A stretch of 64,000 bases of DNA, taken from positions 107,807 through 171,806 of the forward strand of contig JAAYVB010000008.1 in NCBI GenBank assembly GCA_012517405.1. The letters are read 5' to 3'. The notes under the pieces are model-generated. The model searched no databases, was not told the DNA's origin, and saw only the letters and a list, made by a program, of their open reading frames with translations. Shown one piece after another: positions 51,218-59,882 of the stretch (its first letter is position 1; each line of letters opens with the position of its first letter). The position numbers were made by a program, and so were the translations under genes. This stretch comes from Propionibacterium sp. GTDB taxonomy: Bacteria > Actinomycetota > Actinomycetes > Propionibacteriales > Propionibacteriaceae.

Positions 51218-52384
51218 TCAGTCACGACGGTAGATGTCTCGGGTGTAGACCTTGTCCTCCACATCGCGGAGCTCGTCGACGACGCGGTTGGACACGATCA
51301 CGTCCGAGCGGCGCTTGAACTCGTCCAGATCGCGCACGACCTCGGAGCGGTAAAACTCGTTGTCATGGAGATACGGCTCGTACACAATCACCGGGACGCC
51401 CTTGGCCTTGATGCGTTTCATCACGCCCTGCACCGAGGACGCGCGGAAGTTGTCGGAGCCGGCCTTCATCGTCAGCCGGTAGATGCCCACCACGTGGGGG
51501 CTGCGGCGCAAGATGTCGTCGGCGATGAAGTCCTTGCGCGTCCGGTTGGCGTCCACGACCGCGGCGATGAGGTTCTGCGGCACCTCCGAGTAGTTCGCCA
51601 GCAGCTGCTTGGTGTCTTTCGGCAGGCAGTATCCGCCGTAGCCGAACGACGGATTGTTGTAGTGGGAGCCGATCCGCGGATCGAGCCCGACGCCCTCGAT
51701 GATCTGCCCGGTGTTCAGCCCGCGGGTGGCCGCGTAGGTGTCGAGCTCGTTGAAGTACGCCACTCGCAGCGCCAGGTAGGTGTTGGAGAACAGCTTGATC
51801 GCCTCGGCCTCGGTCGCGTCGGTCAGCAGCACCGGTGCGTTGTGTTCGACCGTGCCTTCGAGCAGCAGATCGGCGAACAGCCGGCCGGCGTCGCCGCGGT
51901 CGCCGACCACGATCCGTGACGGGTGCAGGTTGTCGTACAGCGCGCGCCCCTCGCGCAGGAACTCCGGCGAGAAGATGATCGACCCCTTCGGGTGCCGGGC
52001 CCTCATCCGTTCGGTGAATCCGACCGGCACCGTCGACTTGATGACGATGGTCGCCGCGGGGTTGACCACCAGCGCATCGGCGATGGCGGACTCGACCGAG
52101 CAGGTGTTGAAGAAGTTCGCGACCGGGTCGTAGTCGGTGGGGGTGGCCACCACGACGAACTGGGCGTCCTGATAGGCCGAGGGTGCATCGGTCGTCGCCT
52201 CAAGTGACAGGGGGACATTCGCGAGATAGTCCTCAAGCTCCGCATCCTCGATCGGCGACTTGCGGGCGTTGATCAGTTGGACCTTCGAGGCGTTGATATC
52301 GACGGCGACCACATCGTGGTGCTGCGCCAGAATCACAGCGTTCGACAGGCCGACATAGCCGGTACCGACGACAACGATCTTCAC
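51218..52384 (-). CDS. ugd: UDP-glucose 6-dehydrogenase
   Basis: A 388-residue nucleotide-sugar dehydrogenase of the short Ugd class. The NAD-binding loop is [10 protein letters not shown], the catalytic Cys is in [16 protein letters not shown], and the central helix and C-terminal UDP-binding domain ([20 protein letters not shown]) are complete. It oxidises UDP-glucose to UDP-glucuronate for capsule or cell-wall polysaccharide. The next gene on the same strand upstream encodes an LCP ligase that attaches such polymers to the wall, a fitting neighbour though 212 bp away. Confidence 0.93.
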   Translation of the reverse strand: MKIVVVGTGYVGLSNAVILAQHHDVVAVDINASKVQLINARKSPIEDAELEDYLANVPLSLEATTDAPSAYQDAQFVVVATPTDYDPVANFFNTCSVESAIADALVVNPAATIVIKSTVPVGFTERMRARHPKGSIIFSPEFLREGRALYDNLHPSRIVVGDRGDAGRLFADLLLEGTVEHNAPVLLTDATEAEAIKLFSNTYLALRVAYFNELDTYAATRGLNTGQIIEGVGLDPRIGSHYNNPSFGYGGYCLPKDTKQLLANYSEVPQNLIAAVVDANRTRKDFIADDILRRSPHVVGIYRLTMKAGSDNFRASSVQGVMKRIKAKGVPVIVYEPYLHDNEFYRSEVVRDLDEFKRRSDVIVSNRVVDELRDVEDKVYTRDIYRRD

Positions 52385-52596
52385 ACTGACTCCTTCGGCT
52401 CACTCGGCGCCGAATGCGCCGGGAGGGGCTGCCTGTTCAGCAGACTACTGGACGACGCGAGCCGGCTGCGATGGTGCCCGCCAGCCGCCGCCGAGTTCAG
52501 CGGCTCGAGCGCGGGGAGTCTGATGGTGCCCGTGGTCCACGCGCTGAGCTGGCTCACGGCGTCTTGCCGAGGCGGCTCACAACTGCGTCCCACCCC

Positions 52597-53634
52597 TCAC
52601 AAGGACGTATAGAACGTCTCCAGATCGTCGGCGCGCAGGGCCTGCTGCAGTTCGCCCAGCTTGGTCTGGTCGACCAGGACGATCGACTGACCGTCCGCTG
52701 TGGTGTCGAAACCGGCGGTGGGCAGCTGGAATGACTTGATGTCGTCCGGCCGGAAGCTGCGCAGCTGCCAGCCCAGATCGACGATCTCATTGTTCGTCAG
52801 TCCGGAATCGACGGTGAAGTTGGAGCCGAGGGTGCCGACCGCTTCACGGAAGGCGCCCGGGTCGCTCAGCACGCCGCGGGATGCCAGCTTCATGAGCACT
52901 GCCTTGATGACGTCGCGCTGCCGCTCGGCGCGGCTGAAATCTCCCCCGGACAGGTCGTAGCGCTCGCGCACATAGGCCAGCGCCGAATCGCCGGTCAGTG
53001 TGACGTTGCCGACGGGGAAGTTGTACCCGCCGTTGCTGGACTCCTCCTTGTTGAAGACCGTCACTCCGCCGACCGCGTCGATGACGTTGACGAAGCCATC
53101 GAAGTCGATGATCGCGGTGTGGTCGATGGGGACGTTGAGCATGCCCTCCACGGTCTCAATAGCCAGCGGCACCCCACCCCACGAATAGGCGGCGTTCACC
53201 TTGGCCATCCCGTAGCCCGGCACCGAGACATAGGAGTCGCGCGGAATGCTCATCAGGTAGACGTTCTTGCGGTCCCCGGAGATGTGCAGCAGCTGCAGCA
53301 CGTCCGAGCGTCCGCGCTCGTCACCGCGGGTATCCGAACCCATGAGGAGAATATTGAGGGGGGCTTTAGATGGGTCTTCGGGCTCGACGGCAGATGGACG
53401 CTGACCCGTGGGCATCAGGCCCGGGTCGCGCTGCACCTCGTTGAGGGCGTTGAGGGCCGACACTCCGTAGTAGATGGCGATTCCGGCGGCACCCAGCAAC
53501 AGCGCGCCCAGCACTGCGACCACCGTCACCAGCAGCCAGCGGTTGCGGCGCTTCTCGTACTTCGGCACGTACGGTGTCTCCGGCGCGGAGGACCCGGTGC
53601 CTTCACCGGGGCTGGACAGCGGCTCGTCCGTCAT
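52597..53634 (-). CDS. LytR-CpsA-Psr (LCP) family cell-wall glycopolymer ligase
   Basis: A 345-residue protein with a cytoplasmic N-terminus, one membrane helix (about residues 33-56) and an extracytoplasmic LCP domain. Conserved parts are LNILLMGSDTRGDERGRSD (Asp/Arg pyrophosphate site), LMSIPRDSYVSVPGYG, KVNAAYSWGG, AVGGVTV and ALAYVRERYDLSGGDFSRAE RQ (split here). LCP enzymes transfer polymers from undecaprenyl carriers to peptidoglycan. The ATG at 53634 follows GGAAGG; the longer frame to 54072 crosses repeat elements and is not coding. Confidence 0.92.
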   Translation of the reverse strand: MTDEPLSSPGEGTGSSAPETPYVPKYEKRRNRWLLVTVVAVLGALLLGAAGIAIYYGVSALNALNEVQRDPGLMPTGQRPSAVEPEDPSKAPLNILLMGSDTRGDERGRSDVLQLLHISGDRKNVYLMSIPRDSYVSVPGYGMAKVNAAYSWGGVPLAIETVEGMLNVPIDHTAIIDFDGFVNVIDAVGGVTVFNKEESSNGGYNFPVGNVTLTGDSALAYVRERYDLSGGDFSRAERQRDVIKAVLMKLASRGVLSDPGAFREAVGTLGSNFTVDSGLTNNEIVDLGWQLRSFRPDDIKSFQLPTAGFDTTADGQSIVLVDQTKLGELQQALRADDLETFYTSL

Positions 53635-53745
53635 GAATCTCGACCTTCCTGACCGGGTGGGCATTGAGGGCAGTCTACGTGGACGCCGCAGTCGGCCGAT
53701 CGTCCGGTCCCCGCCAGTCCCTCGCCCGAGGTCGGGGCAGTTCCC

Positions 53746-53803
53746 GCGCCGGAAATCTGAGGTTGCGCCCGATATATCGGGCGCATCTTCAGATTTGGGG
53801 CGC
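53746..53803. repeat. Family B 58-bp palindrome, copy 1
   Basis: GCGCC-GG-AAATCTGA...GCGCCCGATATATCGGGCGC...TCAGATTT-GG-GGCGC: three nested complementary blocks centred on GATATATC (53771-53778). It lies upstream of the LCP gene. Confidence 0.92.
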
Positions 53804-53812
53804 AAGAAGCCC

Positions 53813-53895
53813 GCGCTGTTGCGCAGCGGGCTCCCCACCCGAGCTGTTGCGAAGTGCACCCCCACCCGCGCTGTTGCGCAGCGGGCTCCCCACCC
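53813..53895. repeat. 28-bp tandem repeat, three units
   Basis: Units at 53813, 53841 and 53868 (28, 27 and 28 bp; consensus starts GCGCTGTTGCGCAGCGGG and ends CCCCACCC). Units 1 and 3 are identical; unit 2 is diverged. They fill most of the space between a family B and a family A element in the 522-bp divergent gap 53635-54156. Confidence 0.85.
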
Positions 53896-53962
53896 GCGGA
53901 GGGCACAGCCCACCGGCAGAGGGCACAGCGCGACCTCGGCGCCGTCGCGTTGTGCCCGACTT

Positions 53963-54001
53963 GGGTCTGGTTGTCTGCAGGCCCCGCGGATAACCCGACC
54001 C
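53963..54001. repeat. Family A 39-bp palindrome, copy 5
   Basis: Arms GGGTCTGGTTGTCTGC and GCGGATAACCCGACCC with a 7-base loop. It lies between two divergent genes, so it is not at a gene 3' end. Confidence 0.85.
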
Positions 54002-54156
54002 AAGATCAGCGGGCGCGGGATTTCCTGCCGCAGCCGGGGTCTGGAGGCGGATTTCGGGGTCGGAGACGGCACAACGAGGCGGCTTGTCGGTTCGCGGTAG
54101 CCGAAGCCGCGGAATGCGTCCTTGGATCAAGGGGTCGGCCGTGCAATCCTGGCGAC

Positions 54157-54438
54157 ATGTGCCGAAACATTCGACCCTTGTACAACTTCGAGCCGCACGC
54201 CACGTCCGACGAGGTATACGACGCAGCCCTCCAGTTCGTGCGCAAGGTGAGTGGAATGAACAAGCCGTCTGCGCGCAACCAGGAGGCGTTCGACCGGGCC
54301 GTCGCGGAGATCGCTCACACCACCCAGCACCTGCTGGACGACTTGGTCACCGCCGCGCCAGCGAAGAACCGTGAGGTCGAGGCGGCAAAGGCGCGGGAAC
54401 GCAGCGCGAAGCGCTTCGCCGCCGAAGCCGCGTCCTAG
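54157..54438 (+). CDS. DUF2277 family protein
   Basis: A 93-residue soluble protein of the DUF2277 family, recognised by its very constant start MCRNIRPLYNFEPHATSDEV and the helix ALQFVRKVSGMNKPSARNQE AF (split here). The family is widespread in actinobacteria and proteobacteria with no assigned function. The C-terminus is Lys/Arg/Ala-rich. Longer in-frame extensions upstream run through repeat elements and are discounted. The gene is isolated, divergent from the LCP gene. Confidence 0.88.
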   Translation: MCRNIRPLYNFEPHATSDEVYDAALQFVRKVSGMNKPSARNQEAFDRAVAEIAHTTQHLLDDLVTAAPAKNREVEAAKARERSAKRFAAEAAS

Positions 54439-54493
54439 CCGATCCGCAGCGCCGGGCAGTCACGTCCCTGGCCCCTTGCTTAGCGCGGGGCCA

Positions 54494-55435
54494 TCACACC
54501 GCGGCGGCGTCCAGCTGCTCGGTCCAAGCGAGGACATCGCGTGGGATTCGGCCACTGCTCGCGGCACGCATGTGTCCCATGCCCTCGTACCAGATCAGCG
54601 TGCAATTGGGGATCAGCCCGGCAGTCTCGGCGACGTCGTCCGGCGAGAAGAAGCGATCCTGATTGCCGCACAGCATCAGCACCGGCGCCGTGATCCGGCC
54701 CAGCTCGGGGCGGGCATCGAACGTGACCTCTGCCTCGGCCTCTACGATCAAATCCCCGGGCGGAGTCTCGGGGTGCGCGAGGAAGCGTCCGACCAGTGGG
54801 CCGAGTCGTCGGCGGAGGTTGGCCATCTCGTCGCCGGGCGTGATGTACTCAAGGAAGGCCGCGCCGGCATCATCGTAACGACCCTCCGCCTGCGCCCGCG
54901 CCATGTCGAGATCCACTTCGACACCCCATCCAGTGATCGTCCCAGCCGCGACAGCCAGCACAACTCGGTCGGTCAGGGAGGGGTGATTGGCGGCCAGATA
55001 CTGCGCGATCATCCCGCCGTAGGACTCGCCGATCACGAGATCCACGTGCCCACCCAGTTCGTCGCGGACGAACTGCGCATAGTCGTCGGCCATCTCGGCG
55101 ACGGTGTGTCCGACCGGCATATGGCGTCGTCGGATCACATTCCATACGGTGTATCCGGCATCCACGTAGGGCGCGAACATCATCGACCGCAGCTTGCCCA
55201 TCAACCCGGTGGATATCTCACTACCCGGCCCGCCGGGGATGAACAAAATCGTCCGCGCGCCGTCGCCGAACACTTCGTAATCCATGCCGTTGGCCGCGAC
55301 GCCCACACGGTGCGGCGGGGTCTCGGCGGCCCGCTTCCGCGCAATGATGGCGGCGACTGTACCTCCAACGAGCGCAGCCGTGCCCAGCGCGCACGCGGCG
55401 CGTCGTCTGGGCGTCCAATTCCTGGTCTTGGCCAT
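54494..55435 (-). CDS. Membrane-anchored alpha/beta hydrolase (proline iminopeptidase-like)
   Basis: A 313-residue hydrolase. A basic N-terminus and one hydrophobic segment (about residues 11-28) suggest a membrane anchor or signal. The fold shows FIPGGPGSEI (oxyanion turn), the nucleophile elbow VIGESYGGMI, Asp in LMLCGNQDRF and the C-terminal His in YEGMGHMRAA. These motifs match the S33 peptidase/epoxide hydrolase-like group. There are no operon partners; it is convergent with DUF2277. The substrate is unknown. Confidence 0.82.
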   Translation of the reverse strand: MAKTRNWTPRRRAACALGTAALVGGTVAAIIARKRAAETPPHRVGVAANGMDYEVFGDGARTILFIPGGPGSEISTGLMGKLRSMMFAPYVDAGYTVWNVIRRRHMPVGHTVAEMADDYAQFVRDELGGHVDLVIGESYGGMIAQYLAANHPSLTDRVVLAVAAGTITGWGVEVDLDMARAQAEGRYDDAGAAFLEYITPGDEMANLRRRLGPLVGRFLAHPETPPGDLIVEAEAEVTFDARPELGRITAPVLMLCGNQDRFFSPDDVAETAGLIPNCTLIWYEGMGHMRAASSGRIPRDVLAWTEQLDAAAV

Positions 55436-55584
55436 GGCATGCTCCCGGTACGTGGTCCTGCTTCAAGCGTAGGCACCGCGGGGCGACCCTCGTCCCGGCG
55501 ACCGACTCGCCGGAACCTCCAGACACACCTGATCGATCGTCCCGAGGCACACCGGAATACCCGGTCACCAACTCGCCGGGCCCC

Positions 55585-56535
55585 TCAGGCGCACCCCAGG
55601 GAGCAGGAGTCGCAGCCCAAGTCGCAGGCACCGAGGCTCACGGTGTCAATGTCCGGCAGAGCGACGAAACGGGTGTCGGTCAGCGAGAAGGTCTGGCACA
55701 CCTCACCACTGTCGATGGTCACCTGGTCACCGTCGAAGAAGATCTCGATCGCCAGCTTGACGGGGATGTCCTTGGCGAGGGCGAGGCAAGTTCGCGAGGA
55801 GATGCGGTGCGTATCGGACGATTCGCTCGCGATGATGATGTCGCCCGAGGTGGCCACGTGGGTCAGCCGGCCGGCCTCGTCGAAGCGGACGGAGTTCTGG
55901 TCGCCGGCCATGGTGAGGGCGTCCACGTCGTAGGCCTGGACGAAGCCGATGGGCGTCCGGATCGCGATCGGCATGGCCGGTTCGAACGAAGCCAGCGCGC
56001 CGCTGCGATGCAGCCGCAGACCCGCGCGCGCCGGAAAGATGCCGGCCGGGGTCGTGAGCTTGACGGTCTCGCCCGACCACAGGGTGAGGCTCTTGACCTC
56101 GCCGGTGGGGTAGAAGCGCACGTTGATGATCTTGGCGGTGACTTCGCCGAACGAGAACGAGAACGTGAAGGGCCTGGCCAGCTTCAGCTCTTCGGCCTCG
56201 GTCCATCCGAAACCAATGTGTCCGTTCAGCGGGAAGACTCCGTCCAGCTGACCGTCCTCGTAGAAGGTGACCAGCTCGGCGGGGATGGCGCCGAGGGGGG
56301 TGGGAATGAGGGTCTGGCTCTCCAGATTGATGACGCGGATCGCTCCGGAGGGGTAGAAGGACATCGACTTGGCGTCCTTGGTTCGGACGTCCGGCTCGGT
56401 GTAGTGCGGGATGAGATCCCCGCAGCTGGTGGGCACGACATTCAGCTTGTCGAGCTTGCACTCGGCCATGACCCCGTCCGGGTAGTCGCTGTGCTGGGTG
56501 ACGCCGCGGAGTTCGATGCGTGTGGCGGTAAGCAT
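55585..56535 (-). CDS. Repeat-containing beta-rich protein with CX3CX2CX3C tail (function unknown)
   Basis: A 316-residue soluble protein with no signal peptide. Its body is built of MORN-like repeating strands: MSFYPSGAIRVINLESQ, VTFYEDGQLDGVFPLNG, VRFYPTGEVKSLTLWSG, LRLHRSGALASFEPAMP and VRFDEAGRLTHVATSGD, several followed by a TPLG/TPAG/TPIG turn. It ends in GACDLGCDSCSLGCA, giving cysteines 304, 308, 311 and 315 (CX3CX2CX3C), a spacing able to hold an iron-sulfur cluster or metal. Further cysteines lie at 26 and 38. It is divergent from the SBP-GTPase-ATPase operon across a 468-bp gap, and I infer it is part of that system. No function is known to me. Confidence 0.7.
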   Translation of the reverse strand: MLTATRIELRGVTQHSDYPDGVMAECKLDKLNVVPTSCGDLIPHYTEPDVRTKDAKSMSFYPSGAIRVINLESQTLIPTPLGAIPAELVTFYEDGQLDGVFPLNGHIGFGWTEAEELKLARPFTFSFSFGEVTAKIINVRFYPTGEVKSLTLWSGETVKLTTPAGIFPARAGLRLHRSGALASFEPAMPIAIRTPIGFVQAYDVDALTMAGDQNSVRFDEAGRLTHVATSGDIIIASESSDTHRISSRTCLALAKDIPVKLAIEIFFDGDQVTIDSGEVCQTFSLTDTRFVALPDIDTVSLGACDLGCDSCSLGCA

Positions 56536-57003
56536 TCAAGGTCCCTTTCCTGGCGTCAGCGATCCGGAGTGTTGCAGTGGTGCATCTGCCTGCTCTGATC
56601 TGCTGACCGATCCTCGGGTGTGTTGGACGGCGTAGCCGCGCTTCCACCGGTTACACCGTCCACGCTAGGGTGGCGCCGATCTGCGAGAGTCCTTGTCCCA
56701 TGGACTTCAAGAGGTTGTAACAAGCTAGATACCTGGGCGGAACGGTCGAGCCCGTGAGACCGCCCGGAAACCTTGGCTGTCACGCGAGTCTCTGCACTGA
56801 ATATCTTGGGCTGTGCGATCGAGCCTGCGGAGCCATCCCGCCCCCAAGGACGATGATCCACCCCAAGGACGACGGTCAAGCCCGCTCACCGCGTAACGCT
56901 CTGGTTAATCACCCCGAGACAAGGGACGATCCGGGGCGCCTCGTCCGTACTGTAAGCCCGAGGGGTCGCACAGAGATCCGGCCCACGGCGCGAAGGATGC
57001 TGC
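56536..57003 (+). other. Long divergent intergenic region with a possibly structured leader
   Basis: No gene is seen in these 468 bp. The 140 bases before the SBP-like gene contain adjacent stem candidates: CCCCG...CGGGG (about 56918-56944) and CCTCG...CGAGG (about 56938-56965) around TCCGTACTGTAAGCC. The GAAGGA ribosome-binding site (56992-56997) is seven bases before ATG 57004. A -10-like TAGATA occurs near 56723. A structured 5' leader is plausible but unproven; see findings. Confidence 0.35.
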
Positions 57004-58032
57004 ATGACCCAGGCGATTGGCATTCCCGACCTGCTGAACCGGCACAGCCAGCCAGGCCGGATCGACTTCAAGGTCGAGGTTCCCTGCCCCATGAAGAACC
57101 GCTTTCAGGCCGCCATCGACCAGTTCGAACGCGAGCATCTCGAGGCGACCGGCGAGCGCTACCGCAGCTTCGTGCCCAATGTCTGCGGCGAGCATGTGGA
57201 TGGTGCCGGCACCATCCGCGACATCACCGCCGCCACCGATATCGACCAGATCCCCGACATCTGTATCGACTTCGCGTCCGGGCCGTTCAGCAGCCCGCAG
57301 ACCGTGGAGCGGTTCGTGCGCACCGGCGCCTTCGAGCAGGTGATCGCCGTTTCGGGCCTGCCCTGGCTCGCCGATCCCGGCTCGTTCATCGATCCCTACG
57401 GCGCCTACAACATCCTGGCTGTCAACCCCGAAGTCATGCTGGTCGAGACTCGCGCGTTGAACGGACGCCCGGCGCCCCGCACTCTGGAGGATCTGCTCGA
57501 TCCGATCTGGGAGTCGAGCATTTGCCTGCCTGACAACCACAAACACATCGGGACGCGGTTCTTCTCCGCGATCCGGCAGCGCTTCGGCGAGGACGGTCTG
57601 GCCGCCATGGACCGCAATGCGGTCACTGCGATGAACGGTCCGACGATCGCCCGCTCGGCGGGGCACGGCACCCCGAAGGCCGCGATCTACCTGCTGCCAT
57701 GGGTGTTCGCGCGCGGCGCGGCGCGTCCGGGAAAGCTCGACCTGGTCTGGCCGGACGATGGCGCGAACTGCAATCCGATCGTCCTCATGGTCAAGCGGGA
57801 GCGTGCCGCGAAGAACAACGCCCTGCTGGAGTTCTTGCTGTCGCCGACGGTCGCTCGGGTCTTCGCCGACAACCAGTTCCCCGCCACGCGTCCGGGCACC
57901 GACAACGGCCTGCCCGAGGGGGCCACGGTTCGCTGGCTCGGTTGGGACCATGTCTTGTCCGGAGTCCAGGCCGAGTGGGACGCGGAGTTCATCGTCCGAT
58001 ACAACCGTTTCCATCACGACAACTCCTGCTGA
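57004..58032 (+). CDS. Solute-binding-protein-like protein without signal peptide
   Basis: A 342-residue protein with the two-lobed fold of iron/phosphonate-type periplasmic binding proteins (FKVEVPCPMKNRFQAAIDQF; IDFASGPFSSPQTVERF; GAYNILAVNPEVML; ANCNPIVLMVKRERAAKNN; NNALLEFLLSPTVARVFADN). Unlike secreted members it has no signal peptide, lipobox or membrane segment, so it should stay in the cytoplasm. Cysteines at 28, 61 (VPNVCGEH), 87 and the C-terminal residue are notable. It is first of a three-gene coupled operon and overlaps the GTPase-like gene (ATGA). The ligand is unknown. Confidence 0.75.
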   Translation: MTQAIGIPDLLNRHSQPGRIDFKVEVPCPMKNRFQAAIDQFEREHLEATGERYRSFVPNVCGEHVDGAGTIRDITAATDIDQIPDICIDFASGPFSSPQTVERFVRTGAFEQVIAVSGLPWLADPGSFIDPYGAYNILAVNPEVMLVETRALNGRPAPRTLEDLLDPIWESSICLPDNHKHIGTRFFSAIRQRFGEDGLAAMDRNAVTAMNGPTIARSAGHGTPKAAIYLLPWVFARGAARPGKLDLVWPDDGANCNPIVLMVKRERAAKNNALLEFLLSPTVARVFADNQFPATRPGTDNGLPEGATVRWLGWDHVLSGVQAEWDAEFIVRYNRFHHDNSC

Positions 58033-58724
58033 TGAGGTTCGTCACGGTCGCCGGCCCGCCGTCGTCGGGCAAGACCTCGGTCATCTTGGCGACCATCGAG
58101 CACCTGCGCGCCAAGGGTTTGGGCGTGGGCGTGGTCAAGTTCGATTGCCTGTCCACATCGGACGCGCAGTCATACCGTCGTCACGATGTGCCGGTGCAGG
58201 TCGGGCTGGCCGGCAACCTGTGTCCGGACCATTTCTTCATCACGAACGTCGAGCAGGCGGTTCAGTGGGGCCGACAGAAGGGCTTCGACGTGCTGATCAG
58301 CGAGTCGGCGGGTCTGTGCAGCCGTTGCTCGCCGCATGTGCGCGACATTCTGGCGGTTTGCGTTATCGACAATCTGTCGGGCATCAATACCCCCGATAAA
58401 CTCGGGCCGATGCTGCGTTTTGCTGATATTATCGTGGTGACCAAAGGTGATATCGTTTCTCAGGCAGAACGCGAAGTGTTTTACGACCATATCGGGCAGG
58501 TGAATAAGCTTGCCCGAATCATTGCGGTCAATGGCATTACCGGACAGGGATCGTTTGCGTTGGCGCGGGCGGTCGTCCAGGAGCATGATACCGATACCCT
58601 GATCGGGGATTTCTTGCGGTTTTCGATGCCGTCGGCTTTGTGTTCATATTGCATCGGGCAGACCAAGATCGACGAGAGTTTCGCGTCCGGTAATCTGCGC
58701 CGTATCAGGTTCGTGGACCGATGA
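58032..58724 (+). CDS. HypB/UreG-like P-loop NTPase with two CxxC motifs
   Basis: A 230-residue SIMIBI-class protein. The P-loop is GPPSSGKTS (8-16), VVKFDCLSTSD matches the switch/Asp segment of UreG/HypB, ISESAGLCSRCSPH holds the conserved Glu followed by CxxC (C96, C99), and VVTKGD (136-140) replaces the usual NKxD guanine motif. A second CxxC, CSYC (204-207), lies in the tail ALCSYCIGQTKID. Relatives insert nickel into enzymes; the two CxxC pairs suggest metal or Fe-S binding here. From about 58355 to the end the base composition drops clearly in GC. It overlaps both neighbouring genes. Confidence 0.8.
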   Translation: MRFVTVAGPPSSGKTSVILATIEHLRAKGLGVGVVKFDCLSTSDAQSYRRHDVPVQVGLAGNLCPDHFFITNVEQAVQWGRQKGFDVLISESAGLCSRCSPHVRDILAVCVIDNLSGINTPDKLGPMLRFADIIVVTKGDIVSQAEREVFYDHIGQVNKLARIIAVNGITGQGSFALARAVVQEHDTDTLIGDFLRFSMPSALCSYCIGQTKIDESFASGNLRRIRFVDR

Positions 58725-59782
58725 TGCCGATGACACCGATGAGTGAGGTTGATCTCGGTCTTGCCCGGCAGGTGCTGGTCGAGCGTCCGATCGGTGACCT
58801 GCTGGACGAGCACCCGTACATCGAGAACCTGTTCGCCGCGGTGCGGCTGGAGACCGATGAGCCCGGCCGCACAGTTGTGGAGGTGCTCGACGACCACCCG
58901 GAGGAGTATTTCGGCGATTACGGGTTGACGAAAGCGTCGTTCGCGGAGACGATCGTGGCCTTCGTCCAGAAGGTCTCGGCTCGTGACGAGCAGCCGTTGG
59001 ACGCGATCCGCCGGCTGACGCTGCTGCCTGGCCACGACAAGTCCGGGGTTGCGGAGCGTCAGGGTTTGACGATCGAGGCCGGGCAGGTGACGTGCATCGT
59101 CGGGCCGACCGGGGCGGGGAAATCGCGGCTGCTGGAGGACATCGAGTGTCTGGCCCAAGGCGATACTCCGACCGGACGCAGCGTGCTCCTCGATTCCCGG
59201 CTGCCGACCGACGATCAGCGTTTCCGGCTGGGGCACCGGTTGGTTGCCCAGCTCACCCAGAACATGAACTTCGTCATCGACCTGCCGGCCCGTGAGTTCA
59301 TCGTCTTGCACGCGCGCAGTCGTGGGGCCGAGCAGCCGGAGGCCATCGCCGATGAGGTGATCGCGTGCGCCAACGATCTGGCGGGTGAGCCGTTCGATCC
59401 CGGGGTGGCGCTCACCCAGCTGTCAGGAGGGCAGTCGCGGGCGCTGATGATCGCCGATACCGCGCTGATTTCGGCGTCACCGGTGATCTTGATCGATGAG
59501 ATCGAGAACGCCGGAATTGACCGCCGGCGGGCCCTGGACCTGCTTGTCGGCCACGACAAGATCGTGCTGATGTCGACCCACGACCCGATTCTCGCGCTGC
59601 TCGGAGACCGCCGGGTGGTGATCCGCAACGGCGGCATCGCCGATGTGATCGACACCTCGCCGGCCGAAAGCGCCAACCTGGCGTTCTTGTCCCAGATGGA
59701 CGAGTTCCTGGCCTCGCTGCGCCAGCGCATCCGCCGCGGGGATCGTTTCGAGGACGACCTGCGGGCCAGTTGGCTGGCGTGA
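58721..59782 (+). CDS. ABC-type ATPase with N-terminal helical domain, no permease partner
   Basis: A protein of up to 353 residues (ATGs at 58721, 58724, 58730 and 58739 are possible starts). Residues 15-90 form a small helical domain (RPIGDLLDEHPYIENLFAAV; VVEVLDDHPEEYFGDYG) resembling DUF1858-like modules. The ABC domain follows: Walker A GPTGAGKS (128-135), signature LSGGQ (234-238), Walker B VILIDEIE (255-262), H-loop H287. An ATPase of this type without any membrane gene in the operon suggests a soluble machine rather than a transporter. It is last in the operon. Confidence 0.8.
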   Translation: MMPMTPMSEVDLGLARQVLVERPIGDLLDEHPYIENLFAAVRLETDEPGRTVVEVLDDHPEEYFGDYGLTKASFAETIVAFVQKVSARDEQPLDAIRRLTLLPGHDKSGVAERQGLTIEAGQVTCIVGPTGAGKSRLLEDIECLAQGDTPTGRSVLLDSRLPTDDQRFRLGHRLVAQLTQNMNFVIDLPAREFIVLHARSRGAEQPEAIADEVIACANDLAGEPFDPGVALTQLSGGQSRALMIADTALISASPVILIDEIENAGIDRRRALDLLVGHDKIVLMSTHDPILALLGDRRVVIRNGGIADVIDTSPAESANLAFLSQMDEFLASLRQRIRRGDRFEDDLRASWLA

Positions 59783-59882
59783 GTCGTCCCGGGCGCGTGG
59801 CCGGACTGGGACGCCCGCACTGGGTCGCTCGCGCCGCGCAGCACCCATTCCCGCGCCCGCCCCGCCCCGCACCTCCCCTCCC

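Noticed and set aside
56860..57003. Cobalamin riboswitch
   Set aside because: Part of the sequence resembles the CCCGCnACUGU core, but the GCCACUG and B12-box half is missing and the remaining leader is too short; kept only as a possible structured leader of unknown type.
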